In this document: piece by piece, positions 9,403 through 21,154 of the stretch
Layout: every line of letters begins with the position of its first letter
How positions within the stretch are numbered: position 1 is the first letter of the stretch
NCBI RefSeq assembly: GCF_900497805.2
Contig: NW_020948739.1
Coordinates: 9,624,003 to 9,688,002 of the forward strand
Length of the DNA stretch: 64,000 nucleotides
Reading direction: 5' to 3'
Origin: Vombatus ursinus
Taxonomy: Eukaryota; Chordata; Mammalia; Diprotodontia; Vombatidae
The notes under the pieces: generated by a model
What the model was told of the DNA's origin: nothing
The model's database searches: none
Seen by the model: the letters and a program-made list of their open reading frames with translations, nothing else
Translations under genes and position numbers: made by a program

Positions 9403-9419
9403 TCTAAGACTATTATAAT

Positions 9420-10437
9420 GTGGGTTTGTGCAGAGCATGCTCAGAAATTATCTGCCTACTTCCTGTCATTTGGGAACTCTGGGGGTCAGTTTCTGGCCAT
9501 TTATGACTCATTGCTGAGGGACTGCTGAGCTGGAAAATTTGATGACTCTAAGCATCATGTTAATAAGGAGAGAGTTTCTTCCTGGGGCCACTTGGTTGCT
9601 AGTCTCCAGGTGCCATGATATTATTTCAGTGATGAGTAAAAGACAGCTCTACCATGATTTCATAGCAACCCTGCCTCCCTTTTCCAAATGGATCCAACTA
9701 TGTATGTGTGCGCTAGGGGCAAGAACCTTCTATTAGAGGTGCCATTGGAGGCAGTGGTGTGCACTGGAATGAGAGTGGCTGACAGCAAGGGAAGGGTCTG
9801 CATTGAGGAGCAAGGCTACCAAAAAGAAAATCAGGCTTGGCAGTTTGCTTGGTACCCGGTGCCAAAGAGAAATGTGTAATGCCCAATTAGCAGTTTTCCA
9901 CAACTGCTATATGTTCTGATGAGTTTTAAAATCTTAGTTTGTTTGTAACCATAGTTATGAATTAAGTTACCAAATGCTGCTCTAATCATTCTGTTAACGT
10001 ACCTTGTAATTCTCTTACGCTTAACATTGCTTTGTGTAGGAAAAAAAGACCTGTCCCATATTTGATTTATGCTTGTTTCTTGAGTACTTTTGTTGCTTCT
10101 CCCATTTTGGGGGGAAGCCCAAGCAGGACCATAACTCAAATTGTAATTAGCATTGTCCACAGAAAGCTGGGGTTGGTGTTTGATAAGCCTGTGAATAGGA
10201 GAATGGGAAGCCTAATTTCTCTAATGATAAGTACCTAACAACGTATCACGTATAGGACACTGCTTTGGATACAGAACAGGAAAGAGGAGTATCCCAGGCT
10301 GTATACTCCCAGCAGTGGTCCCTCTATGCTAGCCTATAATCCCATGACCTTGGTGACTAGCCCTAGTCTCACTATCTATAAACTGAAGGACAAAATCTAA
10401 TTTAATTTGTCCACACACTTATTTTGTCTCTTTATAC
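9420..10437. other. Unassigned sequence with a 24-bp direct repeat
   Basis: No gene or named repeat. 9965-9988 (AGTTACCAAATGCTGCTCTA plus four bases) is repeated exactly at 10599-10622 in the same orientation, so parts of this segment and of 10590 onward come from one unidentified family. Confidence 0.45.
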
Positions 10438-10590
10438 CAGGGTTCTTAACCTTTTGTGTGTCATGCACTCCTTTGGCAGTCTGGTGAAACCTATGGATCT
10501 TTTCTCAGAATAATTTTTAATGCACAAAATTACATAGTATTAAAGAAAACTATATTGTAATTCATTTATCAGTATATATTGTAAAGATCA
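10438..10590 (+). mobile_element. hAT-type MITE, type C (copy 1, truncated)
   Basis: Starts with 'CCAGGGTTCTTAACCTTTTG' and continues 'GGCAGTCTGGTGAAACC' and 'CAGAATAATTTTTAATGC', as in the copies at 28644 and 42648. The right end is lost where the repeat block at 10599 begins. Confidence 0.65.
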
Positions 10591-10632
10591 TGAATCTTAG
10601 TTACCAAATGCTGCTCTAATCACTATAGGCAT

Positions 10633-10792
10633 CACTGAGCTTGGTTATTGGCAAGCTCTGGTATGAACTTTAGCTCCTGGACCTTTTGAGCCTGATTCAT
10701 TCCATCTCTGACCTACATTCACCTAAGAGTAGGGAAGAACAAATGAAAGGAAGCAAAAAAACCAAGATGACATACTCATGCGCTAATTAGAC
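10633..10792. repeat. Left arm of a 160-bp inverted pair
   Basis: The reverse complement matches 12166-12327 with about four mismatches and a small end difference (about 97.5% identity). The match stops sharply at GCTAATTAGAC on one side and decays to weak similarity on the other. Confidence 0.9.
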
Positions 10793-11019
10793 TATATAGT
10801 CTACTTGCTAACCACATGAGAGAATTGAAATATTACTATACAAATAAAACATTGTCGTGGGACAAATTCGTTGGCTTTAAAATTCAAGTAATTCACAAGG
10901 CTAAATAGATATGGGTTCATTGGACTTAAAATTTGAAAAGACCTTGGACATTTAGCCTAACCTTGAAATTTTATATGTCGGAAAATTGAGATCCAGAAAG
11001 GCAAGAGGGTTGTAGTACT
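10793..11019. other. Unassigned spacer inside the inverted pair
   Basis: No gene. 'TTGGACTTAAAATTTGAAAAGACC' near 10920 may be the edge of a CORE-SINE. Confidence 0.35.
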
Positions 11020-11205
11020 TAGAACTAAAAGTGACATTAGATATCATGTCGTCTAAGCCTCTTATTTTACTGATGGGGAAATTGAGGCCCAGAGAAGTTA
11101 AGTGACTTCCTTAAGGTCACAAAGGGAATAAGTAGTAGAACTGAAATGACCTAATCACTCTAACTCCAAATCCAATGTTTTTGGTACTGTATCACCCTTG
11201 CCCCC
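11020..11205 (-). mobile_element. MIR/CORE-SINE (antisense)
   Basis: 'GGGGAAATTGAGGCCCAGAG', 'TTAAGTGACTTCCTTAAGGT' and 'CTAACTCCAAATCCAATG' in reverse order. Confidence 0.75.
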
Positions 11206-11729
11206 TTGGTTTACTTCCTTCATAAATTTATTTTTGTTTATGATGGAAAAAGTGTAGATTTAAAACAGTAGCATAAAAAAGTCCTCAACAATTCTTGAGA
11301 GGCAAAATTTTCCATACTTAGTCTCTGTCTAAAGGTGAGTTTTTTGGAAAGTTTAAATAAAACTACTTAGTTTCTGTTATACAAGGATGAAACTTTCCCC
11401 CAAATTTTCCATCTTTGGTATCTTAGGTCTTTGTCCACAAAACTGGCTATGGTTAAATACTTCAGATCTGTAAGATTTGCAGCTCCAATTGAGTTAAAAA
11501 AGGGAAGTTAATTATTTTGAAAGTAATGAAAGCTAAAAGTCATGATCTTTGTGACCTCTTTTTATTCTAGAAAGTTTTTGGGGGGGTTTTAATTAAGAGG
11601 GTTGATGGCTATGTTCTTTCAGTTTTTTGGTTTTTGTTTTGAGAGGAGTGCTGCTCCATCTGGGTGTATCTATTTTCTGATTTTTACTCACAGGAATATT
11701 TTCACTCAAAGTAAAATAACCAAAGAGGC

Positions 11730-11855
11730 AATATGGTGAAAATAGCCCTGAGGATTAAGATGACTTGGAATCTAGTTCTAGTTTGGCCATTAACTTGCTC
11801 TTTGACCTTGTGTAAGTTGTTTAACCTCTCTAAGCCTCAGTTTCCTCATTTAAAT
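11730..11855 (+). mobile_element. MIR/CORE-SINE 5' half
   Basis: 'GATGACTTGGAATCTAGTTC', 'CTCTTTGACCTTGTGTAAGT' and 'CTCAGTTTCCTCATTTAAAT' are in sense order, then it stops. Confidence 0.7.
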
Positions 11856-12165
11856 ATAACGGGGGCATGTGCAAACGTGGAGGGAGGTTCAGTGAGCCTG
11901 ATTCCAACAGTATGTGATGACAAACAATGGAGGGAACCAGCTTTCCCCTTCAGAGCATGCACAGATATTTTATGACTGTTTTCTATCTTTTTTTGGTTGG
12001 TTGCTGAGTTGGAGCTGAGTATCCATAAAAAAGCCATCAACTGGTGAAATTGCTCTTTCTTTCCTGGTGGCGACTGAGTCAAGGATTGCTGTAAGTGTCT
12101 GGATGGGGAGAGAGAGCAGTATTGGAAGTAGTCCTTGGTGCCAGTTGCCTATGAGTAATTGCTGT

Positions 12166-12327
12166 GTCTAATTAGCGCATGAGTATGCCATCTTGGTTTT
12201 TTTGCTTCCTTTCATTTGTTCTTCCCTACCCTTAGGTGAATGTAGATCGGAGATGGAATGAATCAGGCTCAAAAGGTCCAGGAGCTAAAGTTCATACCAG
12301 AGCTTGCCAATAACCAAGCTCAGTGAG
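12166..12327. repeat. Right arm of the 160-bp inverted pair
   Basis: Mirror copy of 10633-10792; the two arms enclose about 1.37 kb. Weak further similarity continues to 12360. The sequence from here to about 12900 distantly resembles 22895-23330. Confidence 0.9.
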
Positions 12328-12389
12328 CCGTGACCTATGGAATCCAGTCTAGCAGTGAATTGACCAGGCAACCAAGACACCATTTTCTT

Positions 12390-12629
12390 TTTATTGAAAT
12401 ATTTTTATTGATATCTTCTATTTTAACATTGCCTAAATTTCTCTTGTACCCCTCTTTCCTTTCCCCTTCTAGTGAGTGATATAACTCCCTTATAACATAA
12501 GAATTTTTTAAAGAAAAAAGGAAGATTTAAAAATCAGCAAAACCTGTCAACATATCATACAAATCTGACATTATAGGCAAAATGTTATATACTCTTTGAA
12601 CCTTTGGAAAAGAGTAAGGGGAGGTGTGA
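12390..12629 (-). mobile_element. 5'-truncated L1 3' end with 14-bp target duplication
   Basis: The direct repeat AGACACCATTTTCT occurs at 12376-12389 and 12630-12643, exactly flanking the insert. The insert starts with the reverse of a poly(A)-like end and resembles the antisense L1 3' UTR at 32640-32830 ('AATCAGCAAAACCTGTCAAC' against 'ATTCAGCAAAACAAGTCAAT'). It interrupts the unidentified element that carries the right inverted arm. Confidence 0.8.
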
Positions 12630-12643
12630 GACACCATTTTCTA

Positions 12644-14604
12644 CAAGCAACATAGTTGACTCCATCTATCAGCTATACTACATTCAGAAATGAACTTATT
12701 AGGGAGAATACTTTGGAGCAACTGCTTGAAGTTTGAGCCTACTACCCTCAGGGACTAAGGTACTATAGGGGGACAGTGTGTCCCCCTGGTTTAGAGGAAT
12801 GCATTGATACTTCTATTCTTGCTATATTTTCCCAGTAAAATATCTCTTTTGTAAAAGCTAACTATCACTTGGTTAAATGATATGGGGGTGCTAATCAGTG
12901 GGCCAATCAACAATATAAGGGAATACTAATTGTAAAGGTGACTAATGTTGGTGAGAACACATCAGAATGGGGGCTCTAGCCAATAGCAGTCAAAGAGCCT
13001 CAACCCCTCCCTGAGGAGGAAAAATAAAGGTTTGGACTAGAGACTATATAAAGTTCTTTCAGACTTGAAAATTTAATCATTATAAATTAAAATATAAGGT
13101 AAAGTCTTACTAGAATTAAAAAAAATAGAGACAGAAGATAAATTTGCTCTACTCAGGCCAACCCTACTTTAAGAAAATACATAAGGTCTCTTCTTAGGAC
13201 ATCTGGAACTATGTAACTCTGTGGCTAAAGACTCTGTTTTTTTTTTTCCTCTTTAAAATAAATAAATAAAACTCAAAGTAATGACCTCTAAGGTGCTTCC
13301 CAGTTCTAAAATTCTATGATTTTGTGAAAACAAAATATTTTATTAGGTCATTTAGGTAGATCCTCAGAGTGTTCTCATTATGCAGAAGGGTCTTTAAATC
13401 TGTTTAGAAAACTGAAAACCATCAATTTTAACATTTATTTTATTAAACTCAGTTCTAAAGTTTCTATCTGGCTCACTGGATAAAGGTCACTAATGACAAC
13501 TTCAGATCTGGAGCTTCTAAAACTGATGGGCATTTTGTGAGCACAGCTTCATTGTTAAATCACCATCAACCTTAGTTGTAGAACCACAGACTCGTAGGAT
13601 GTAGAATTACAGAACTAAAAGGGACCAGTAGCTCATCTAATTCCATTCCTCTTTTTTTTTTTTCATCTACCCCACTTCAACTCTCTACTTGCAAATTCTT
13701 GTGGTGTTACCTTGGGGACATCAGACTTAGAAAAGGTCTTTTTGAGTAAACATATCCTTCTCAGATTTCCCAAGGAGCCATGATGCTGAACTTGACATGG
13801 GAAGAGAGAGACAAGGCTCTGGAATTTATCATCTTGTCTAGCCACACAGAGCAGGGCTGATAGGGTTTTTAGGGCTAAACACCTCAACCCCTTAGATTGG
13901 CACTCTTTGTGGGCAGCTTGGATGGACCAGTAGGATTGTAAACTGAAGGGATTATTAGCCAGACTGCAGAAATTGATGGGCAGAAACAGAAGGCATGTTG
14001 AGTGAGTCTTCATAGGGCAGTTGGTATTTTGTTTTTCTGCTTAGCCAGAAAATGCTTATATTCTTATTTATCTGTCTCACTATTTACTTCCTGGTTTCCT
14101 TCTACCCACCCCAGACTGCTAGTTAAAAAGTGGCCACACCTCAGTTTTTATTTCCCTGATAACTTTTCCATTTCTATTCTATCTCAGAATAGATAAAGCA
14201 ATAAGATAATAGATAAGAAAAACTGGTGACCACTAGTACTAGTCAACGTGGTTTTCTGTAGCAAAGAGCAAGAATGGGAGAGGATGAGGGAGAGACTTTT
14301 TTTACTAAGGAGACAGAAGACTTAACCCCCCTCAGTGGAAGCTAGGTTGGAGGGGAGGTCCAGAGCCAATGAGAGAGAAGGGTGGAGAGAGAATGAATAT
14401 ATGAATCATGACCATTACTAAACATGATTACCCATAAAGAAAATGAGCTGAAGAAAAGTTCTTCAGTATAGGAGTGGAAGGAATTGATACTGGTGCCACT
14501 TGGCTTTGGTGATACAGCTGGACAACCAGTTATCCTTGCCTGTGAAGTAGAATAGAAAAGATAAGATGAAGAAGTGTGTCCAGGGTGATGAGGTCTAGAG
14601 GTTA
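12644..14604. other. Unassigned sequence; a small MIR scrap near 13570-13650
   Basis: 12644-12900 distantly matches 23260-23340 (GTAAAATATCTCTTTTGTAA against GTAAATATCCTTTTGTAAAA). A CCCTGAGGAGGAAAAATAAA block near 13010 and TATATAAAG near 13047 give it an LTR-like look, but no paired ends were found. 13570-13650 holds a MIR start (ACAGAACTAAAAGGGACCAG). No gene is visible. Confidence 0.4.
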
Positions 14605-14608
14605 GGGG

Positions 14609-15117
14609 TGCTGGAATCCCAAAATCACGACACGTGGGTCCTGCCCGAAAGAATTCGACCCGAAGCTTTTTTCAGCCCAAAACAAGATTTATTAAAGATC
14701 CACTATATTAGCCAGACTCTTAAGGAATCCCAGCATGTGTGACTTATTGGCTAGATTGTAAAAATCTGAGCAGTGGCTAGATTATAAGAATCAGAACATC
14801 TTAATAGAGACAAGATGGACCTTATATACAGAAAGACTTTGAGAGGGATCTAGGTGTGGCCAAGCAGTCTATGAGGTAATAGAACTCCAGGGGTGGCCAA
14901 GGGAGAATGGAGCCTAGATAGGATTAAAGGTGGGAAGTGGCTGGGGGACCTAGGGAGGTCTAGGCTAGGTTAAGGGTAACAGAATTGGGAGATTGGGTGT
15001 AGCCACAAAGAAAGGTCAGTTGATGGGATTATAGCCTCAGAAGAATGCCAGAGATTTGGCCATGTGATAAAGTCCAGGGTTTTTCCTTTTTGGGGTCTAG
15101 CTCCCATCCTCATCACA
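14609..15117 (-). mobile_element. Solo LTR of an endogenous retrovirus (fossil)
   Basis: The 509-bp unit starts TG and ends CA and is flanked on both sides by GGGG (14605-14608 and 15118-15121), a 4-bp target duplication typical of class I (gammaretrovirus-like) elements. TTTATT near 14688 is the reverse of a poly(A) signal, which orients it to the minus strand. No internal region is present, so it is the product of LTR-LTR recombination. A partial relative lies at 23905-24030. Confidence 0.75.
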
Positions 15118-15119
15118 GG

Positions 15120-15884
15120 GGACAACCAGAGTGGAGAGAAAACTGAAATTTGTTATATAAAAACAGTTGAAAAAGATTTAGGGTAAGGATGGGAGGCAAG
15201 AGAGTCATCTTCAAATATACAAAGGATATCCAAGTGGAAGAAGGTCTTAATTCTTCTTGTTCTTGGCCTGAGAGGGCAGGACCAGGGCCAATGGATAAAA
15301 GTTACAAGGAGGTGGATTTTGAGTTATAATAAGGAAGAACATTGTAAGAATTTAAGAGGAGCCAAAGTAGAATGGGGAAAATTGTGGAGTAGGTAAAATT
15401 TGTCTTGAGGACCCTTCCATCATCCCTTTTGGCTCCATTTTATGAAATAATGAGTTTCCTGTCCCTAGAAATTTTCAAATAAATTGGAGAATGGCCTTTT
15501 AAGGAATGCCATGGAGGGGATTGTTCTATGCTGTAGTTGGTTGGACTGGGACTGGTGATGGTGATCTCTTTAACCCTAAAGGCCTGCACAGTCATGATGA
15601 TTATTAAGCTAGACTTACCCTTTGAGTCAATGACTCTGGGAGAAAGCTAGTTGGGGGAAAAGAAGTAGTTCTGAGGTCAGCTTAAAAAAAAAAAAAGACC
15701 CGAGCTCTATAAAGTTATCAATCAGAAGGACAAAACAGAGCAGTGGGCTGGAATACCCCTCAAGCTAGAGTTGAAAACCTTTGAGTTAGAGTGTGGTTTA
15801 CTCTGGGAATATCAAGATGTTAACACACCTCAGAAGTTCAAGTATTAATCCTAGTCTTGGAGGTTTGGCTATCCTGCATCACAG
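15120..15884. other. Unassigned sequence
   Basis: No gene or named repeat is seen. There is an A-rich run at 15684-15696. Confidence 0.4.
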
Positions 15885-16135
15885 GGCTAGAAAGCACTTA
15901 TCACAGTGCCTGGCACATAGTAGACATTTAATACATCTTTATTGTTTTGTTGTTTGGAAAGGTCCCCACAGGACATTTAGTCCATCTTCCTCATTTTACA
16001 ACAGAGGAAACTGAGGCTAAGAAAGGTGAAAGAATTTGCTCAAGTCATAGATGTAGCAATCTGAGGCAGAATTTGAAACCAGATCCTCCAACTCCAGAGT
16101 CAGTTCTCTTTCCACTGTACCTAGTTTCATTGTAC
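15885..16135. mobile_element. MIR tail (+) followed by MIR (-)
   Basis: 15885-15945 reads 'CACAGTGCCTGGCACATAGT' in sense. 15970-16130 reads 'CAGAGGAAACTGAGGCTAAG' and 'CTCCAACTCCAGAGTCAG' in antisense order. The two are joined by TTGTTTTGTTGTTT. Confidence 0.65.
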
Positions 16136-16227
16136 CTGACTTGATGAGTAAGATATTCCTTGCTTCTCCCAATGCTGTCCAAGAACTCAAAGTAGTGAGT
16201 TTAAATTCTGAGCCCCAAATAAAAATT

Positions 16228-16590
16228 CAATTCAATTCAGCGGGAATTTATTAAGTGCCTGTTATGTGCCAGGCCCTAATACAAAGATGTAAACAGAAAC
16301 CATCTCTGACCTCCAGGAACATGCATTTTATTGGGGAGAAAAACATGTACAACAAATACGTGTGTGTGTGTATATATATGTATATGTGTATACACACACA
16401 CGTATATATATATATATACACACATATATACATACACAATCACATATATATGTACATATATAATAAATGCAAGATAAATATAAAATTGGATGGGGGTCTT
16501 TTTGAGGGGAGGGAATCATTAACAACTGGGGGTATCAAGAAAGATCTTATGTAGAAATTCAGAAAGGACTTCCTCCCCCATTATTAACTG
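16228..16590 (+). mobile_element. 'TTTATTAAGTGCCTGTTATG' repeat split by a microsatellite
   Basis: The left part (16228-16355: GGAATTTATTAAGTGCCTGT, CCTCCAGGAACATGCATTTT) and the right part (16490-16590: TCAAGAAAGATCTTATGTAG) belong to one ancient repeat. The tract at 16358-16462 expanded between them. Other copies: 27330 and 47870. Confidence 0.5.
16358..16462. repeat. TG/TA compound microsatellite
   Basis: Alternating pyrimidine-purine tract (GTGTGTGTGTATATATATGT and its inverse), able to form a hairpin or Z-DNA. Confidence 0.9.
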
Positions 16591-17505
16591 TGAAATAAAT
16601 ATTCTATTGTGCTCCTCCCCTACAATGCAGAAACTTCAAAGGCAGTATTTATCCTAGACTTCCAAAGTTGGGGAGACTGCAACCCTTCCTTGAAGATGAA
16701 GGCAAACCTCTGCTTTTGGGGCCCAGAGGGTCTAAAGAAATCTCAACTCTCCCTTCCAGGTGAAGATTTCCCCATAGAAATAACTGGGCTGCTCCATAAA
16801 GAAGAAATTTCCACTCACATACGTCATAAATTCGAAAAGGGAAATTGGACTGGGGTGAGAATGAGAATGCTTGCCGACTTCTCTTTTTTCTTTCTCCTTC
16901 TAACCCTCTAAAGACGTTATTTCTGTTTCCTTCTAACTTCTTCCAGGTACTTGCTCTCAAAGGAATGCCAAAATGGGCTTGAGGATGGTCTCTTAGTTAT
17001 TCCAGCTTCTCCCAGTTTTTTACCCTGACTTTGATACTGGCTCAGCCTTCATTTCTCCAGTGGCTTAAAATTTTTTTTTACTTTTATGTGGAAATTTTGT
17101 GTTTGTATTTTCGAGTTTCTTTTCACATTTTGCTCAGTGTCTTAACTTTATTTTTCTTGTTCCTTCTAGAGGTTTTGTTTCTTTTGGGGTTTCTAAGAAG
17201 TCACTAACAGTTTTGAGAGTTGGTTTTTTTTGGGGGGAGGGTTGGTTTGAGTGGACCTCTGATTTCATTGTTATTACTTAGTCCTTAACAGCTGACTCTT
17301 TTAAATAAACATGGGAGGGGCAAGGCAGAGAGGGTACCGTTTTTAAAAGAAGGTTGATTCTGAAGACAATTTTAGGGGTTTGAGGCTGATCATCTGGATT
17401 GTGGGCATGTCCTGATAGGGCATTAAACTTTAGGACTCAAGGTTATCTCTGGTCAGAGAGAATTTTCTTGGGGAAAATTTATCTATGGTCCCTTAAGTGT
17501 ATTGT
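16591..17505. other. Unassigned sequence
   Basis: Nothing recognised. A 100-codon ORF on the + strand near 16609 and its antisense shadow show no family features. Confidence 0.4.
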
Positions 17506-17509
17506 AATG

Positions 17510-17760
17510 AAAGGAATCCTGGAATTGTAGTAAGAAGTCCTGGATTTAAGTCCTAACTCTGATGCTTACTATTTTTGTGCCTATAGGTAAGTTACCTCCA
17601 CCTCTCAAGAGTCTGTTTCTTCATCTATAAAATGGAAATGATAATACTTGCACTACCTACCTAGCTGGGTTACGTGAACAAAGAGTCATGAATTGTGAAA
17701 TACTATATAAATGTGAGCTTATTGCTATTATTATTATCCTCTTATTCTTATATTTTTTGA
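17510..17760 (+). mobile_element. MIR/CORE-SINE, near full length
   Basis: 'GTAGTAAGAAGTCCTGGATT', 'GTAAGTTACCTCCACCTCTC', 'CTTCATCTATAAAATGGAAA' and 'GCTATTATTATTATCC' in order. Confidence 0.7.
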
Positions 17761-17764
17761 TGGA

Positions 17765-18885
17765 GTCAGATAGAAATGGTTCTAGGACAAGTCATTATCC
17801 TATTATTATGCTTTAATATTTAATAGTCTCTTCAGAGTCCTGCTCTGAATACCTCATTTGTATCATGTAAGTGGCCATGGGTTCTTAAAGACAATTTTGG
17901 CTGACAGTAAGGTCTGGCAGGTTCTGCTGTGCTAGAATATGGCAAAAGGCTGATCTGATTTAGGTGAACCAACCCAGCTGAGCTGAGAGATTCACCACCA
18001 GCAGGTTGGCCATTTGTTAATAAATCCTTTGGTCATGGTACATGAAACAAGGAAAAACATGGACAGAAAGTCCTCAGTCCTATGAGGTCCCCTTCCTTTT
18101 ATTCATTGATGATGGCAATGGTGAGAGTGGGACAGAGGGTGCTAAGAATGACACAGTTTTTAGACTGTATATATACAGGACTCTGTGCTGTTTCGACCTA
18201 TGTGTGCTATAGCAGGTTGGGCCTCCAAGATGTCTAAATCACCTTCTCAGGGTTTGAGGGGTACCCCTGAAGGGAAATGTGAATTACTGGACCTTCTGTG
18301 GCTCTTGCAAACTTTTGAAGATCTCAAGGTATTAATCTAGTCTATTCTGTCTCTTACACTCATTCAAATAAGAGCCAGAAAGAATGAAATCCAATAGAGA
18401 CAGAAAACAGCCACACCATGCACAATCATAACTTCATGGTAACTCCAGAAGAGGAGATAAACACCTGAGATATCCCTCCCTCACCCAAACACTTACAGTG
18501 GTCCTTGCTTCAATGGCCACCAGGGAAGAGAGAGACCAAGTTTCTCCATTGGAGCCTTTCATGGGTGTTCTTGGTCATGACTCAGCAGCCAACTGAAATA
18601 CTTCTTTACTACACAGTAAGCCTTTAGAAAACAGTCACAGAGTACGTATACATGCTATGAGCTGGGGAGAGGGCTCCTACATCATACTTTCTATATTTTC
18701 AGAAGCAGGCTCACTAAACCGTGAGCTGACTGACAGCAGGCAGAACCCCCTGCACATGCTCTGAGGGCTGGACTTCCCATTGGTCAGTCCCTCACATCTT
18801 TATACATTAATTTGACTGTTTAGTACTCTAAAATCATGCAACCATTCTGTCTAGGTCCACACCAGATTTATGTTATATAACCTCT
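17765..18885. other. Unassigned sequence
   Basis: No gene and no repeat that I can name. Low-copy or unfamiliar repeat. Confidence 0.4.
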
Positions 18886-18889
18886 ACTG

Positions 18890-20870
18890 GGTTCTCATGG
18901 ATGTTGGCAATCCTTCCATACCTGTCCTATCAACTCACTATCCCACTCTCCACAGGGACTCTTCCAAACCTTTTGGTTCTTCCTCAAGCCTTCCATGGCT
19001 TCCCTCCCCTCACTCTCTCTCAGCTGAGAATCTTGGCACATGTTTTACAGAAAAATTTAAGGCCATTTGCTATGAGCTCCCTCTTCCCCTCTCTTCCTCA
19101 TCTCCTATCACTCAGATGCCTGCTGCCACAAGTGTTTCCTTCACCCCCATCTCACATGATGAAGTGGTCTTACTCCTTTCATCTTGTCTCCTCCAACAGA
19201 CTGTCCTCTCTGTCATCCCCACTCTTTCACTTATTTTCAATCTCTCCCTCTTTACTGGTTCATTTTCTACTGCCAACAAACATGCTTATGTCTCCCCCAT
19301 CTTGAAAAAAACCCTCACTTGCTCCTTCCTTCCTGCTATCTATTGTCCTAACTCTCTTCTGCTATTTATAGCTAAACTTCTCAAAAAATTTATCTGCAAT
19401 AGGTTCCTCCACTTTCTCTCCTCTCACTCTCTTCTTAACTCCTTACAATCTGGTTCCAATCTTATCATTCCACCAAAACTGCTCTCTCCAAAGTTATCAG
19501 TGATCTCCTAGTTGCCAAATCCAATGTCCTTTTCTCAATCCTCATTCTCCTTTACCTCTCTGCAACTTTCCATGCTGTGGATCACTCTCTCTCCTCCTTG
19601 ATACTCTTTTCTCTAGGTTTTCAGGACACCATTCTCTCCTGCTTCTCCACCTACCTATCTGACTATTCCTCCTCTGTCTCCTTTGTTTGATCCTCCTCCA
19701 GATGATGCCCTTTAGCTGTAAGTGTCCCACAGGGTTCTGTCCTGGGCCCTCTTCTCTTCTCCCTTTATCCTATTTCAATTGGTGATCTCATCAGCTCCCA
19801 TGGATTTTATTACCATCTCTATGCTGATGATTCTTAAATCTATCTGTTCTGCCCCAGTTTCTCTGCTAACCTCCACTCTCTCATCTCTAGCTGCCTTTCA
19901 GACATCTCAAACTGGTTGTCCAGTAGACATCTTAAACTCTATATGTCCAAAATGGAACTTAGTGTTTTTCTCCCTTAAATTCTCCCTTCCTCCTACCTTC
20001 TTTATTACTGTTGAGGGCAGCACCATCCTCCTAGCCCCTCGGGCTCACAACCTAGTAGCCATCCTGGATTCCTCCCTATCTCTCACCCCACCCCCATATT
20101 CAATCTGTTGCCAATGTGCTGTCAATTTGTAACTTCTCCCCGATATGCCCCCTTCTCTCCTCTGACACTGCTACCACTCTAGTACAGACTCTCATCACCT
20201 CATGTCTTGATTACTGCAATAGCCTGCTGATGGGTCTGCCTGCCTAACTCTTTCTTCACTCCAACCCATCCCCCATTCAGTCGCTAAAGTGATTTTCCTA
20301 AAATTTGGATTTGATCACATCGCTACCACCCCCCAACTCAATAAACTCCAGTGTCTTCCTGTTGCCTTCAGGAGTGAATACAAAATACTCTGTTTGGCAT
20401 CAAAGCCCTTCATAACCTAGCCCCTTCCTACCTTTCTAGTATTCTTATACCTTACTACCTATCATGTACTGTTCCACCTAGTGGCATTGGTCTTCTGGCT
20501 GTTCAAGCAAAATACTCCACCTCTCTCTGCTCTGGCATTTTCTTTGACTATTCCCCCTAGGATGCTCTCCCTCCTCTGCTATGACTACTGACTTCCTTGG
20601 CTTCCTTTAAGTCCCAACTGAAATCTTCCCTTCTACAAGAAGGCTTCCCCAACCCTTCTTAATTCCAGTGCCTTTGCCCTGTTAAGTATTTCCTGTTTAT
20701 CCTATATGTAGCTTTCTTTGTATGTATTTATTTGCAGGTGTCTCCCCATTTGACTGTAAGCTCCTTAAGGGCAGGGACTGTCTTTTGCTTCTTTTTGTAT
20801 CCCCAGTGCTTATTAGCACAGTGTCTGGCATATGATAGGCACGTAATACATGATTATTGATTGATTGATA
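18890..20870 (+). mobile_element. L2 LINE, RT domain to 3' end
   Basis: The longest LINE here. Translated pieces show the L2 linker (FTPISHDEVVLLLSS), the RT start (FNLSLFTGSFSTANKHAYVS, YCPNSLLLFIAKLLKKFICN), FHAVDHSLLLDTL, the [14 protein letters not shown] block in remnant form and the catalytic box YADDS, spread over several frames and interrupted by stops. The untranslated end follows, with 'CTCCTTAAGGGCAGGGACTG', 'GTGTCTGGCATATGATAGGC' and a TTGA-rich tail. It lacks the endonuclease half, so it is 5'-truncated and long dead. L2 is known as the partner of MIR SINEs. Confidence 0.85.
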
Positions 20871-21154
20871 AATGTGAGATCCTTGTCCAATGACTGAGTG
20901 TACATGTTGCGGGAGGAACTTTATCATATCAATGGTGACATTCTTGCCATAAAATGGAAACAGAAGGAAACTGGAACCAGAAGGAAACTGGAACCAGAAA
21001 GAAAATGCAACTAAATAGAAGTATTGATGTCAGATATTCATTGGAGAGGAAAAGAAAGGAGCTGGTAGAGTTGGTTTTTTTTAAGTCCAGATATTTGGTT
21101 TTTTCATATTGCAGTAATAATAATAAACATTTGCAAAAAAAAAAAAAAAGACCA
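20871..21154. other. Short tandem (GGAAACTGGAACCAGAA)n and poly(A) spacer
   Basis: A 17-bp unit repeats about three times at 20960-21005 (CAGAAGGAAACTGGAACCAG). A pure A run of 15 ends at 21150, immediately before the RTE segment. Confidence 0.6.

Noticed and set aside
16251-16554. Y/I/C/T-rich ORFs on both strands
   Set aside because: Translations of a TG/TA microsatellite.
18870-19511. 213-codon ORF
   Set aside because: Composed of L2 reverse-transcriptase remnants in shifting frames; part of a dead LINE, not a host gene.
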